From the NCBI RefSeq assembly GCF_010093065.1, contig NZ_CP048113.1:7644001-7708000 (forward strand): a stretch of 64,000 bases of DNA. Reading direction: 5' to 3'. Shown piece by piece: positions 55,022 through 64,000 of the stretch; the first letter of the stretch is position 1, and each line of letters begins with the position of its first letter. A program made the position numbers and the translations under genes. Under the pieces are notes generated by a model. It was not told where the DNA came from. It did no database searches and saw nothing but the letters and a program-made list of their open reading frames with translations. The DNA comes from Chitinophaga agri. Its GTDB lineage: Bacteria; Bacteroidota; Bacteroidia; Chitinophagales; Chitinophagaceae.

Positions 55022-56401
55022 ATGATCGATAATCAAAAGAATGCGCATGTCTTACAGGAGTTTTTATCCTGGCTGCGTGACGAAATGAGGAAACGCCTGG
55101 CGCAGTATTTCGGCCCGGAGAATAACGTTATTCCTGTTATACCTGATCCTGATCTCACACCTGGTACATCCTGGACGGATGCACCGATCGTGAAATTTAT
55201 CAACGAGAACCAGCTGGACAAAGAAGCCCAGCTGTTACTGGTGATGGCCATTGCACCTCATGTGAATGCTGTGTTTTTTGAGGAAGTGATCAATGAATTC
55301 CTGGTGGATAAAGGAGACTTTCCCCTGATCGGCTGTGTAAAGGGAACACAGTTCAGGGGACTATTACCTACAGGAGATACTTTTCTCTTTCTGCTCGCGG
55401 GCACTGATCTGTCTGGCCGCATAGAGAAAATGGCATACTTTAGCGAATCACACGTATTTGCTAAGCGACACGTACTCTGGCTGGATAAGCCCGAACAGGG
55501 AGAGCCGGTAATGAGCGGGAAGATTGTGTTGTCGCAGGAGTACATCGATCTGTTCCTGACGGGCAGTTATGCAAAGCCACGGTTCGGAAATGACTTTCCG
55601 GCAGAAAGTATCACTACACCGCTGGATTGGGCTGACCTGGTAGTAAATCCACAAACGATGGAGCAGTTGCATGAATTGAAGAAATGGCTGAGGGTGAAAC
55701 ATCAGCTGCGGGCAACTAATAAACGGCTGAAACCCGGTTTCAGGGCATTGTTTTACGGACCTCCCGGTACCGGTAAAACATTATCTGCCTGTCTGCTGGG
55801 CAAACGCGACCCGGCGGAAGACCCTGAAGGTGTAGCAGAAGACCTGGACGTATTTCGTATTGACTTATCACTGGTGGTCTCCAAGTTTATTGGGGAGACA
55901 GAAAAGAATTTGTCCTCGCTGTTTGACAGGGCGGAGCATAAAAACTGGATACTTTTTTTTGATGAAGCCGACGCTTTGTTCGGTAAACGTACCAATATCC
56001 GTGATGCGCACGACAAATATGCAAATCAGGAGATTTCGTATCTGTTACAGCGTATCGAGAACTACAACGGACTGGTGATCCTTGCTTCTAACTTCAGGAA
56101 TAATATTGATCCTGCTTTTTCGCGGCGTTTTCAGTCGATCATACAGTTCCCGATGCCTAATCAGGCCGAACGCCTGCAACTATGGAAGATGATCCTGCCG
56201 GATAGTATGATGGAAAAGGAAGGTATCCTGGAAAAAGTGGCTGCTACGCATGAGATATCAGGTGCATCTATTATCAACGTAGCACAGTACTGTTTCCTGA
56301 AGAATATGCAGTATAACGGACAGATCCTGCCGGTATCGGCAACGGACCTGGAAGAAGGCTTGGTGAGAGAGTTTAACAAAGAAGGTAAAATCTATAAATG
56401 A
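55022..56401 (+). CDS. AAA+ ATPase of the CIS cluster (Pvc15/Afp15-like)
   Basis: I take the ATG at 55022 (MIDNQKNAHVLQEFLSWLRD) over the GTG at 55007. The 459-residue protein has an alpha-helical N-domain (about 1-200) and a C-terminal AAA+ core with Walker A FYGPPGTGKTLSACLL (245-252), Walker B WILFFDEADALFGKRT (309-322) and a second arginine-type region SNFRNNIDPAFSRRFQSIIQ. Pvc15/Afp15 is needed for cargo loading or particle assembly in the cytoplasm. It is the last gene of the cluster, 46 bases after the second cargo candidate. No strong terminator was seen after it. Confidence 0.94.
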   Translation: MIDNQKNAHVLQEFLSWLRDEMRKRLAQYFGPENNVIPVIPDPDLTPGTSWTDAPIVKFINENQLDKEAQLLLVMAIAPHVNAVFFEEVINEFLVDKGDFPLIGCVKGTQFRGLLPTGDTFLFLLAGTDLSGRIEKMAYFSESHVFAKRHVLWLDKPEQGEPVMSGKIVLSQEYIDLFLTGSYAKPRFGNDFPAESITTPLDWADLVVNPQTMEQLHELKKWLRVKHQLRATNKRLKPGFRALFYGPPGTGKTLSACLLGKRDPAEDPEGVAEDLDVFRIDLSLVVSKFIGETEKNLSSLFDRAEHKNWILFFDEADALFGKRTNIRDAHDKYANQEISYLLQRIENYNGLVILASNFRNNIDPAFSRRFQSIIQFPMPNQAERLQLWKMILPDSMMEKEGILEKVAATHEISGASIINVAQYCFLKNMQYNGQILPVSATDLEEGLVREFNKEGKIYK

Positions 56402-56566
56402 TTCCCCCACTCGGTTGTTCCTCCGGAACGGACGATAGCCTATATATTAGCAGCATAAATATTAAATACTGGTTATTAATTGTTAATTCATCATCAGGAA
56501 CTGCCAGCCTTTTTAGCTAACTTGACAGCGCTTGCTCAGGCGATGTTAATCAGCTAAAATCTATAT

Positions 56567-58126
56567 ATGAAGCGCATATTTCTGCTAATGGTGTCCTGTT
56601 CTGCGATCGTCTCCCTGACGGTGCATGCACAGCAAAAGAAACTGCCCCGGATCGCGATTGCGGGACTGGGAATTGAATCCAGCACATTTTCTCCTGCATT
56701 GACAAACGAAGAAGCCTTTCACGCCCGCTACGGTGCGGAGGTATTTGGCGCCTATCCGTTTTTTGCGGTCGATTCTCCCCTGAGAAGCAGGGCCGTATGG
56801 GTGCCTGCACTGGTGGGCAAGTCCCTGCCTGGAGGTGCCGTAACCCGTGAAGCCTATGAGTCGCTGGTAAATAAGGTACTGGACTCGCTAAAGAAGAATG
56901 CACCGTACGATGGATTGTTCTTCGACATTCATGGGGCTATGAGTGTTGTGGGACTGGATGATCCGGAGGGAGACTTCATTACGCGCATCAGAAAAGTGAT
57001 CGGCACTAAGACGATCATATCAACATCTATGGACCTGCATGGAAATGTCTCCTGGAGACTGGCAGAAAATACAGATCTGATCACCTGTTACAGAATGGCG
57101 CCTCATGAGGATGCTATGGAAACTAAACAGCGTGCTGTCCGTAACCTGTTGGAACGTATAGAAACGGGTAAAGGAAAACCGGCATTTAAAGCCTGGATCC
57201 CGGTTCCGGTGCTTTTACCAGGGGAAAAGACCAGCACCCGCATAGAACCCGCTAAAACGGTCTATAAGGCAGTAGCACCGGCTGCCGCACAGCCAGGTAT
57301 AGTAGATGCAGCTATCTGGGTGGGATATGCCTGGGCGGATGAACCACGTAACCATGCGGTTGTGATGGTGACCGGAGATGACAGAAAGAAGGTTACGGCG
57401 ACAGCAGAACAACTCGCCAAAAGTTTTTGGGCAGTGCGTAAGGACTACGCTTTCGTGGCGCCGGTTGATGATCTGAAAGGGAGCCTGGACAAGGCGGTTG
57501 CCAGCAACAAACATCCTTTCTTTATCAGCGACTCCGGAGACAATCCTACAGCCGGTGGCGCCGGCGACGTGACATGGAGTCTGACTGAGATCCTGGCCCG
57601 TAAAGAATTCCAGTCCGAAAATGGTCCGTCACTGATCTACGCATCCATCCCGGGGCCTGAACTGGTGGAGAAAGCCATCGCTGCCGGTGTAGGCGGTCAC
57701 GTGGATGGCTATGCCGGAGCAGCAGTTGATGCCCGTTACGCACCGCCTGTCAGATTAAACGGCACGGTAGAAGCGATAGAAAAAGGAGACAGGGACGCTG
57801 TAGTAGAAGTTGTGGTAAAAGTAGGTAGTGTACATGTGATCGTTACACAGAAACGTAAACCCTATCATAAAGAGAAAGATTTCACCAGACTGGGGCTCAA
57901 TCCACGTAAATCGGATATTGTAGTCGTGAAGATAGGGTACCTGGAGCCGGAACTGTATGCCATGCGGGCCGACTGGATACTGGCACTTACACCAGGAGGT
58001 GTGGACCAGGACCTGAGCCGTTTACCCTATAAAAGGATAGAACGCCCGATGTTCCCACTGGACGCTGACATGAAAGATCCGGACCTGTCAGCTAAACTGG
58101 TGCCTTTATCAGGCAGGCTGAAGTAA
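56567..58126 (+). CDS. M81 family metallopeptidase (MlrC-like), with signal peptide
   Basis: The 519-residue protein begins with a signal peptide (MKRIFLLMVSCSAIVSLTVHA), then the M81 domain: PRIAIAGLGIESSTFSPALT, DGLFFDIHGAMSVVGLDDPE, TIISTSMDLHGNVSWRLAE, then AGGAGDVTWSLTEIL. The later region (VHVIVTQKRKPYHKEKDFTR) fits the MlrC C-terminal domain. M81 includes MlrC, which breaks down the opened microcystin peptide; most members have unknown substrates. The signal peptide is unusual but seen in Bacteroidota members. It is not part of the CIS operon: a 165-base gap precedes it and a terminator follows it. Confidence 0.9.
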   Translation: MKRIFLLMVSCSAIVSLTVHAQQKKLPRIAIAGLGIESSTFSPALTNEEAFHARYGAEVFGAYPFFAVDSPLRSRAVWVPALVGKSLPGGAVTREAYESLVNKVLDSLKKNAPYDGLFFDIHGAMSVVGLDDPEGDFITRIRKVIGTKTIISTSMDLHGNVSWRLAENTDLITCYRMAPHEDAMETKQRAVRNLLERIETGKGKPAFKAWIPVPVLLPGEKTSTRIEPAKTVYKAVAPAAAQPGIVDAAIWVGYAWADEPRNHAVVMVTGDDRKKVTATAEQLAKSFWAVRKDYAFVAPVDDLKGSLDKAVASNKHPFFISDSGDNPTAGGAGDVTWSLTEILARKEFQSENGPSLIYASIPGPELVEKAIAAGVGGHVDGYAGAAVDARYAPPVRLNGTVEAIEKGDRDAVVEVVVKVGSVHVIVTQKRKPYHKEKDFTRLGLNPRKSDIVVVKIGYLEPELYAMRADWILALTPGGVDQDLSRLPYKRIERPMFPLDADMKDPDLSAKLVPLSGRLK

Positions 58127-58134
58127 TGAATAAC

Positions 58135-58166
58135 AAAGCGTATGTGTAACCGCATACGCTTTTTTT
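58135..58166. terminator. Bidirectional terminator between convergent genes
   Basis: AAAGCGTATG (58135-58144) pairs perfectly with CATACGCTTT (58153-58162), and seven T residues follow at 58160-58166. On the other strand the A run at the left can serve the minus-strand gene, whose stop codon lies at the edge of the hairpin. Confidence 0.88.
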
Positions 58167-58581
58167 ATTGCATACTCTCCCGCAGGAAACGGAGCCTGTC
58201 CTTTTGTGGGCCCCGCTTGAGAGAAATGACCTTTAGTGCTGCCTCCCGCTTAGAGAGATAGGTGACCAGGAAATCCAGTTTAGCCATCAGCCGTTGTAAC
58301 GGCTCATATGCTCCATGGTCCAGTCTGATATCGGCTTCTTCAAACAGCAGGTCAGTAATGGTGTCCAGCGTCTGTAGATGCACGTTATTGTCCGCAATAA
58401 ATGCCTCCAGCTCATTGACAGTAAGTCTATCAAATGATTCCTTTGACTCAAATTTTGTGGCTTTAAAGACAGTACGAATGCTCTCCAGAGCCCTGGCAGG
58501 CTCGCTTCTTTTCATACTGATAACCGCCCTCAGCACCCTTCCCAGTTCTTCGATCATTTCCAGTATGTAATCCTTCCGCAT
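58165..58581 (-). CDS. Small helical hypothetical protein
   Basis: The 138-residue protein starts MRKDYILEMIEELGRVLRAV and is almost wholly helical, soluble and charged (ARALESIRTVFKATKFESKE, then LTVNELEAFIADNN, then YEPLQRLMAKLDFLVTYLSK). There is no signal peptide or membrane span. The start recalls DUF6483-type proteins of other phyla, but I am not sure of this. It is a single gene, convergent with the M81 gene and divergent from the gliding protein gene. Its coding frame and stop-terminator layout support a real gene. The function is unknown. Confidence 0.75.
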   Translation of the reverse strand: MRKDYILEMIEELGRVLRAVISMKRSEPARALESIRTVFKATKFESKESFDRLTVNELEAFIADNNVHLQTLDTITDLLFEEADIRLDHGAYEPLQRLMAKLDFLVTYLSKREAALKVISLKRGPQKDRLRFLRESMQ

Positions 58582-58661
58582 AGACCCCTAATTTTTAAAC
58601 GACTATTTTATTTACCTTCACGCCAGCATTCATTGAGAATAATCACACACAAAACCCAACC

Positions 58662-61325
58662 ATGAGATCCCCTTTTCTGCCTATGTTGGTACTGTTTACC
58701 CTTGTCTGTTCCCGTATAGCCGCTCAGGTAGCGAATTTTACGGTACCGGATACCGTGTGTGTAAACCAGACGTTCAATATACAAAATAATTCTACCGGAG
58801 GCAGTACTTGGTTCTGGAATTTTTGCTCAGGCAGCCTGTTCAGTACACCGGTAGTAACGAATCTTACCAATATCAATGGTGCGTTACGTACACCTACATT
58901 CCTGGCAATCGCCAATGATGGGGTTAATTATTGTGCTTTCATAACCAATAATATAGGAGAGCTGGTACGTTATAGTTTTGGGAATAGCTATCTCAATACG
59001 CCTACTGCCGAGAACTTTGGTAGCCTGGGAGGTGTCATTCCCAATCATACAGAGGGGGTGCAGATCGTGCAGGACGCCAATGGCTGGCATGTGATCGTTG
59101 TGGGAGGCACCAGCGAGATTCAGCCCCGTATTGTCAGGGTTAGCCTTGGTAATTCCCTGGCCAACGCACCTGTTTCGTCCGTGAACTGGGGAAATCTGGG
59201 CAGTATGGACTACCCTCATGACCTGTTTATTACCCGGGAAGGTACTAACTGGTACGGCTTTACCGTAAACTTCCTCAGTAACAGCGTAACCAGGTTCGAC
59301 TTCGGCAGTTCTGTGGCCAATACGCCTACTGCCGTGAATCTTGGCAACGTGGGAAATCTGAACCACCCTACCGGCGTTTTTGCCACACAGGAGAATGGCA
59401 ATTGGTATGTATTTGTAACAAACGAGGCTGACAATACCATCACCAGAATGGATTTCGGCAATAGTCTCGGCAATACACCCACAGGTGTTAACCTCGGCAA
59501 CGGCGGCGGTATCATCAATAAGCCCAGGGATATTTCGGTGATCAGGGATTGCGGAAAGATCTTCGGTCTGGTTGTAAGCGCTGGTGCATCCGATCTGACA
59601 AGAATTGATTTTGAAGGAGATATTACAAGTAATTTTACAACCACTGCGCTTAACTCCGGTGCTGGCTTCAGCTTCCCGCACTCCATTTCCACGATCTTCA
59701 GAGAAGGGGATAATCTGTACGCGTTTATCACGAATGCGACGGGGCACCGGCTGTCCAGGTTCGTATTCAACAGCTGTAATACTTCCAGTATCGCCTCGTC
59801 CACATTGCAGTCTCCACCGGCGGTTTTCTATAGCCAGCCAGGTATATATACGATCAATCTGCTGATGAATGAGTCTTTACCGACACAAAGCACTTATTGC
59901 AGAACTGTGGTAGTATTAGACCCGCCTGTTGTAGACCTCGGCCCTGATCAGCAGGTATGTGAGGGGGGATCGGTAGTGCTGGATGCAGGACCAGGTTTTA
60001 GTAGTTATCAGTGGAGCACTGGCGCTACGACGCAGACCATCATCGTTTCCCACTCCGGGAACTATCGCGTGACGGTCAGTAACGGAGGGTGCACAGCAGC
60101 TGACGATGTAAATGTTACCGTTGCACAGGTGCTGAATATGACCACCGATATTACCGATATCACCTGTTCAACTCCACAGGGGAGTATTGCAGTAAATATA
60201 ACAGGTGGTACTGCTCCCTACACGTACTACATTGGTGGTACCAGCAATGGTAATAATAATGTCTTTAATAACCTGATAGAAGGTATTTATACTATCAGGG
60301 TAGCCGATAACGGTGGTTGTGAAGTAGCGCGCCTGGTAGAAGTACATAAAGATGCGACAAAACTGTTAGCAGCAACTGCCGCAGGTATTTCTCCCACCTG
60401 TAATGGGCGAGAAGATGGTGTTATCACAGTGACGATAGAAGAAGGAACTCCTCCTATCGAATATGCACTGAATGGAGGTAGTTTCCAACCAAACCCGACG
60501 TTTCCTGATCTGGCAGCAGGCGACTATGTGGTAACAGCACGTAATGCTTCCTGTAGCCTGGATATTCCGGTCACCCTCACTGAAGCTGCTGCACTGACTC
60601 TAACGTACAATAAGACAGACGAACATTGTGGTGACGCGAACGGTGCTATCGCTGCTATCGTAACGGGTGGCACGCCTCCATACACATATACCTGGAATAA
60701 TGTGGCAGGTAGCACCACCATCAGTAATTTACAGGCCGGCACTTATCAGCTGGTGGTAAGTGATAACACGAATTGTGCAGTACAGGAAAGTATTATGCTG
60801 GATAATGTGGTACTGCCACCCGTGTATATCAGCAATAATGATACAACTATTAACATTGGTCAGTCGGTACAGCTCAATGCCTATAATGCTGTGGATTATG
60901 CCTGGACGCCGGTCGCCGGACTAAGTTGCGTTACCTGCGCGGATCCCGTAGCGACGCCTTCACAGACAACTACCTATACTGTAACAACGGTGACGGGTAT
61001 GAACTGTGTGAAGACCGATCTCGTGACTATTAATGTAACTTTTAACAATTCGCTTTATATTCCTACTGCCTTCACGCCCAATGCGGATGGTGTGAATGAC
61101 CTGTTTGTTATCAAGTCCCGTGGTGTGGCTACGTACAATATTCAGATCTTTAGTCGCTGGGGCCAGCTGCTCTTTAATTCCACTAACCCTGGCGAACACT
61201 GGGACGGCCGGTATAAAGGTGTATTGCAGCCGGCAGGGTCCTACATCTATGTAGTGACATACAGCTTCTTTGGAGATAAAAGCAGTGAAACTACTCAGAA
61301 GGGCGTCTTCACGCTAATACGATAA
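58662..61325 (+). CDS. Gliding-motility surface protein with propeller-like repeats, SprB repeats and CHU_C domain
   Basis: The 887-residue protein has a signal peptide (MRSPFLPMLVLFTLVCSRIAAQ), a PKD-like start (FTVPDTVCVNQTFNIQNNST, then WFWNFC), and about five repeats of about 50 residues (about 65-370) with words like NTPTAVNLGNVGNLNHPTG and DNTITRMDFGNSLG that look like an NHL-type beta-propeller. An Ig-like domain (VDLGPDQQVCEGGSVVLDAG) and three SprB-type repeats follow (GSIAVNITGGTAPYTYYIGG, GVITVTIEEGTPPIEYALNG, GAIAAIVTGGTPPYTYTWNN). The end is a CHU_C domain (YIPTAFTPNADGVNDLFVIK, then FSRWGQLLFNS), the T9SS type B sorting signal. It should be on the cell surface, perhaps as an adhesin. 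Confidence 0.92.
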   Translation: MRSPFLPMLVLFTLVCSRIAAQVANFTVPDTVCVNQTFNIQNNSTGGSTWFWNFCSGSLFSTPVVTNLTNINGALRTPTFLAIANDGVNYCAFITNNIGELVRYSFGNSYLNTPTAENFGSLGGVIPNHTEGVQIVQDANGWHVIVVGGTSEIQPRIVRVSLGNSLANAPVSSVNWGNLGSMDYPHDLFITREGTNWYGFTVNFLSNSVTRFDFGSSVANTPTAVNLGNVGNLNHPTGVFATQENGNWYVFVTNEADNTITRMDFGNSLGNTPTGVNLGNGGGIINKPRDISVIRDCGKIFGLVVSAGASDLTRIDFEGDITSNFTTTALNSGAGFSFPHSISTIFREGDNLYAFITNATGHRLSRFVFNSCNTSSIASSTLQSPPAVFYSQPGIYTINLLMNESLPTQSTYCRTVVVLDPPVVDLGPDQQVCEGGSVVLDAGPGFSSYQWSTGATTQTIIVSHSGNYRVTVSNGGCTAADDVNVTVAQVLNMTTDITDITCSTPQGSIAVNITGGTAPYTYYIGGTSNGNNNVFNNLIEGIYTIRVADNGGCEVARLVEVHKDATKLLAATAAGISPTCNGREDGVITVTIEEGTPPIEYALNGGSFQPNPTFPDLAAGDYVVTARNASCSLDIPVTLTEAAALTLTYNKTDEHCGDANGAIAAIVTGGTPPYTYTWNNVAGSTTISNLQAGTYQLVVSDNTNCAVQESIMLDNVVLPPVYISNNDTTINIGQSVQLNAYNAVDYAWTPVAGLSCVTCADPVATPSQTTTYTVTTVTGMNCVKTDLVTINVTFNNSLYIPTAFTPNADGVNDLFVIKSRGVATYNIQIFSRWGQLLFNSTNPGEHWDGRYKGVLQPAGSYIYVVTYSFFGDKSSETTQKGVFTLIR

Positions 61326-61345
61326 GCGGCATCTAACTGCAGGTT

Positions 61346-61453
61346 GACTGGCGCCCACAGCCTGCAGGTGCTTATATTTACAGCCTCACATACAGGTGTT
61401 TCGGTCAGGGCAAACGTATTATGCAGCGGGGTGCCTTTACGCCGATAAGATAA
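61346..61453 (+). pseudogene. Scrap of a second CHU_C-type C-terminus
   Basis: Directly after the gliding protein, in another frame, the sequence reads DWRPQPAGAYIYSLTYRCFG, then QGKRIMQRGAFTPIR and a stop. This lines up with the end of the upstream gene (LQPAGSYIYVVTYSFFGDK, then QKGVFTLIR). It lacks any start and has an in-frame stop just upstream at 61334-61336, so it is the last 35 codons or so of a lost paralogue or of a partial duplication. Confidence 0.75.
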
Positions 61454-61475
61454 AGGGTTAACAAACAACGGATAG

Positions 61476-64000
61476 TTATAACGTTGCGATATTATTCTCC
61501 TGGTCGGGATCTGGTATATAACAATAAGGGTCAATAGCGACTGTCACAGGTGCTGTATCTGTCTGTATAGTCAATAAAGTCTTACTGTCAGAGAAGTGAT
61601 GTTTCTGCAGGTACAGGGGTGGGGAAGTCTGCCATTTTTCTACCGGGTGCCCGAACACCGCAATGTCTATATCATCGTCAGGTGCTGACTCTTTACCTGT
61701 AGCAAGGTCCTGTTTAATAATATTGATCTCAAGTGTGAGCTTATATTGTCCATTTTTTTGCCGTTCACAGGAACGGATGCTGATCTGCTGGAAGTAAATG
61801 AAGGTTCGCTGTAACCAGTCATTAATATGCCTGATCTCCCGGTCATCAGCGGTAGCATATAATTCCTTCACGAGGTCTGTTGCCCGGGCTTTTGTATGCG
61901 GATATGCGTGTTTTGCCAACAGGCGGTGAAGAGCGTTATTCAGACGTGCTTCTCCCAGTAATTCCTTCAGTCCGTACATGGCCAGTGTTCCTTTCTGATA
62001 ACAAACGGCGGACTGCCCCACGGTCCCTACCAGTGGCAGCTCCCGCTCATTTTTATCCTGCATGACGAAGTACAGATGGTTGTCATTCTGCAGATATTTC
62101 CGTAATAATGTACGTCCCTGCTGTTTTTCGAGTACCATCGATTCTGTATACTGTGCCAGTGTTTCTGTCAGGAAAGCCTTGCCCGGTTGGTCAGCAGGCG
62201 ATAACAGATTGGCCCACCATTGATGTGCTGTCTCATGCACTGTTGTGCCATAGGCATAGTTGACTTTATTGCTGTCGCTGAAGTTTGTCTGGAAGTTCAG
62301 ACGCTCCGCACTGAATATTACTCCCGGATAGGCGGTGGCGGCGCCTTTATAATGTGGTATCTCTGCCAGTGTCAGTGTTTTGAGCGGGTAAGTGCCGAAT
62401 TGTTCACTGCCGTAGTCAATGGCATCTTTCATACCCTGCATCATGGCAGCTAGATTTTGTGTATGTCCGGGATGATAGAAAATACGGTACGTTATGCCTT
62501 TGTATATCTCTTTGCTAAGCGCATAATGCCCGGCGGCGAAAGCAAACATGAAATTGATAGGTGCAGGCGTCTTGTAATGGAAATACCTGCGTCCGTCCTT
62601 CAGCCAGGTTTGCTGCAGTTGTCCGACTGTCACCACCTGCTGATCAGGAGCAACGGAAATCGTTGTTTCATAGTCGATCAGGTGATAGTTGCTGTCCGTA
62701 GAGAACAGGGCGACATGAGGCAGCATGCCATCGGTCTTCCTGGTGACTGAATCGGTCACTTCCCAGCGATCATTGTACCCCAGAGATGGGACAAACTTCT
62801 CCAGTTCGACATAAGAACCATTGCTGACAACCGTATGTTCCTTATTCAGGTCAGTAAAACCGGAGCGGATGATCTCCATCGTAAAACTTAACTGTAGACT
62901 ATCGCCTGGATACAGCGGCTTTTTCAGTTCATACAGATATTGTTTAAATACCGGATCGTATGTCATATTCGCTGCGACTGGCAGGGAAATGTGGCAGCTG
63001 TTCACTTCGGGATCAATACTTATCCAAAGTTCTGGGATGGGAACAGTGGTTTGATTACTGAGCTGATAGGTGCCATTGACGGTGTATCTCCCATCCCCCG
63101 GATAGAGGTCAACGTGGGTACGTACAGCAGTGATCACCGGTTGTGGCATATCGGCCATCGCGCGGTATTGCTGTTCATAACGGAGTCGCCAGCCGAGTTG
63201 CGCTTTGGCACTCCTGTATGTTCCCTCGATATTGGTTTTATAGTAGATGAAACTACCGACAGCGATGTACAGCAGAGCGGGTATTGCAACCGCCCATTGA
63301 AAGCGTAACAGTCTGAATCGCTGTTTAATATAACTGCTTCTCTGCCAAAGCTGCACTGTCAGTATAGACAGTATAGTAGCGGCCAGAGACCAGTATAACA
63401 TATACCAGTTGAATGCTGTTGCATAATGTCCAAATCCGTTCATGTCTGACCAGGTCATATCCGGTGCGGTAGCATAACGTAGCAGGTAGTGTTCGATGCC
63501 GAGTCTGCGGCTGGAGATGATCAGCAACGCCAGGAACATATTCAGTACCATGCCCAGGTACTTATTGCCGGCGAGGGTTTGTATAAATAATGTTAGTACC
63601 GCAAAGAGTAATAATGGTATCCCGCTGTAGTAATACAGGGACAGATAAGGAAGCATGTCTATATGATAGTAGCCATTACTCACCTGTAAACTGATGCCAA
63701 TACCAATATTCGCTGTGATCAGTGTAATGACCAGTATGACGAGTGTACTATATTTAGCTGCCCACATCATAGTATCTGGCAGGGGAGTGCTGTACAAGAG
63801 GGAGGCTATATTATTACTACGTTCTCTGTCCGCCAGTTCAGCTGTATAAAAGATGATCAGCAACATGGCCGGTTTCACTGACCGTAATGCATCTGCCATA
63901 AAACCTGTGGTGGCGTAGAATTGTACACCATAGGCGCCGCTGTACAGTGTGTCTTTTAATTCTATCGCAAATATAAATATCCAGAGCGCCAGCATTACCA
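61476..64000 (-). CDS. ABC-2 type permease fused to M1 aminopeptidase, N-terminus beyond the window
   Basis: The frame runs to the right edge of the window, so the N-terminus is missing; the ATG at 63995 is inside the protein. The visible 839 residues start with several membrane spans (LVILVITLITANIGIGISLQ, then LLLFAVLTLFIQTLAG and TILSILTVQLW) like an ABC-2 permease. Then comes a soluble M1-type peptidase region with the zinc motif HETAHQWW (codons at 62214-62237) followed at the proper distance by the third ligand in FLTETLAQYTE. The GxMEN motif is not in its classic form (GAATAYPGVIFS). Such permease/M1 fusions are common in Bacteroidota, usually paired with an ABC ATPase gene, which would lie outside the window. 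Substrate unknown. Confidence 0.88.
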   Translation of the reverse strand, partial: VMLALWIFIFAIELKDTLYSGAYGVQFYATTGFMADALRSVKPAMLLIIFYTAELADRERSNNIASLLYSTPLPDTMMWAAKYSTLVILVITLITANIGIGISLQVSNGYYHIDMLPYLSLYYYSGIPLLLFAVLTLFIQTLAGNKYLGMVLNMFLALLIISSRRLGIEHYLLRYATAPDMTWSDMNGFGHYATAFNWYMLYWSLAATILSILTVQLWQRSSYIKQRFRLLRFQWAVAIPALLYIAVGSFIYYKTNIEGTYRSAKAQLGWRLRYEQQYRAMADMPQPVITAVRTHVDLYPGDGRYTVNGTYQLSNQTTVPIPELWISIDPEVNSCHISLPVAANMTYDPVFKQYLYELKKPLYPGDSLQLSFTMEIIRSGFTDLNKEHTVVSNGSYVELEKFVPSLGYNDRWEVTDSVTRKTDGMLPHVALFSTDSNYHLIDYETTISVAPDQQVVTVGQLQQTWLKDGRRYFHYKTPAPINFMFAFAAGHYALSKEIYKGITYRIFYHPGHTQNLAAMMQGMKDAIDYGSEQFGTYPLKTLTLAEIPHYKGAATAYPGVIFSAERLNFQTNFSDSNKVNYAYGTTVHETAHQWWANLLSPADQPGKAFLTETLAQYTESMVLEKQQGRTLLRKYLQNDNHLYFVMQDKNERELPLVGTVGQSAVCYQKGTLAMYGLKELLGEARLNNALHRLLAKHAYPHTKARATDLVKELYATADDREIRHINDWLQRTFIYFQQISIRSCERQKNGQYKLTLEINIIKQDLATGKESAPDDDIDIAVFGHPVEKWQTSPPLYLQKHHFSDSKTLLTIQTDTAPVTVAIDPYCYIPDPDQENNIATL

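Noticed and set aside
20291..56401. Prophage or T6SS interpretation of the tail genes
   Set aside because: No capsid, portal, terminase, integrase or lysis genes, and no TssJLM, TssK or ClpV; DUF4255, DUF5908, CIS tape measure and Pvc15-like ATPase are eCIS markers.

Overview
The window comes from a gliding, filamentous-type Bacteroidota bacterium, most likely Chitinophaga or a close relative. This rests on gliding-motility and type IX secretion (T9SS) proteins (two CHU_C-tailed surface proteins, a PorP/SprF protein, an OmpA/PD40/TPR protein), a secreted GH20 hexosaminidase, a CHAT-STAND pair typical of multicellular-style bacteria, and a Bacteroidota-type contractile injection system (CIS). 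The genus is inferred from gene style, not from a marker gene. No rRNA, tRNA, CRISPR array, insertion sequence or integrase was seen.

Layout. 1-5.9 kb: the 3' end of a giant repeat adhesin, then PorP/SprF and an OmpA-family lipoprotein-like protein, closed by a strong terminator. 5.9-11.1 kb: an AraC regulator, a DUF417 membrane protein and an AhpD-like carboxymuconolactone decarboxylase (a small redox-stress cassette), then a secreted trypsin-like protease with a degenerate second protease domain, a UBP-type zinc finger protein and a GNAT acetyltransferase. 11.1-17.4 kb, minus strand: a CHAT protease translationally coupled to a membrane-anchored double-STAND NTPase with a C-terminal beta-propeller. 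17.8-19.6 kb: GH20 beta-N-acetylhexosaminidase. 56.6-64 kb: an M81 metallopeptidase, a small helical protein, a second gliding-type surface protein followed by a pseudogene scrap of another, and an incomplete ABC-permease/M1 aminopeptidase fusion.

The core of the window (about 20.3-56.4 kb) is a single-strand, tightly packed cluster of 21 genes for an extracellular-type contractile injection system (eCIS, Afp/PVC family). Recognised parts, in Afp/Pvc numbering: 16 (DUF4255 tail terminator), one sheath, two gp19-type tube proteins (tube and tube initiator), 6 (DUF5908), 7 (LysM/CIS tube-binding), 8 (VgrG-like spike), 10 (PAAR tip), 9 (gp25), 11 and 12 (baseplate), an S74-tailed fibre, 14 (tape measure) and 15 (AAA+ ATPase). 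There are no T6SS-specific membrane or ClpV genes and no capsid, terminase or integrase genes, so it is neither a T6SS nor a prophage.

The least explained parts lie inside this cluster: a 407-residue protein between the terminator and sheath genes; two cysteine-containing helical proteins between sheath and tube; a 2395-residue Pvc12-like protein whose middle 1400 or so residues look like a chain of about two dozen degenerate modules; a 1066-residue protein with a PKD-like domain; two DUF4157 metalloprotease-domain proteins that are the best cargo candidates (one with a second HExxH motif in its C-terminal domain); and a ParA-type ATPase with an unknown partner gene placed between the two cargo candidates.
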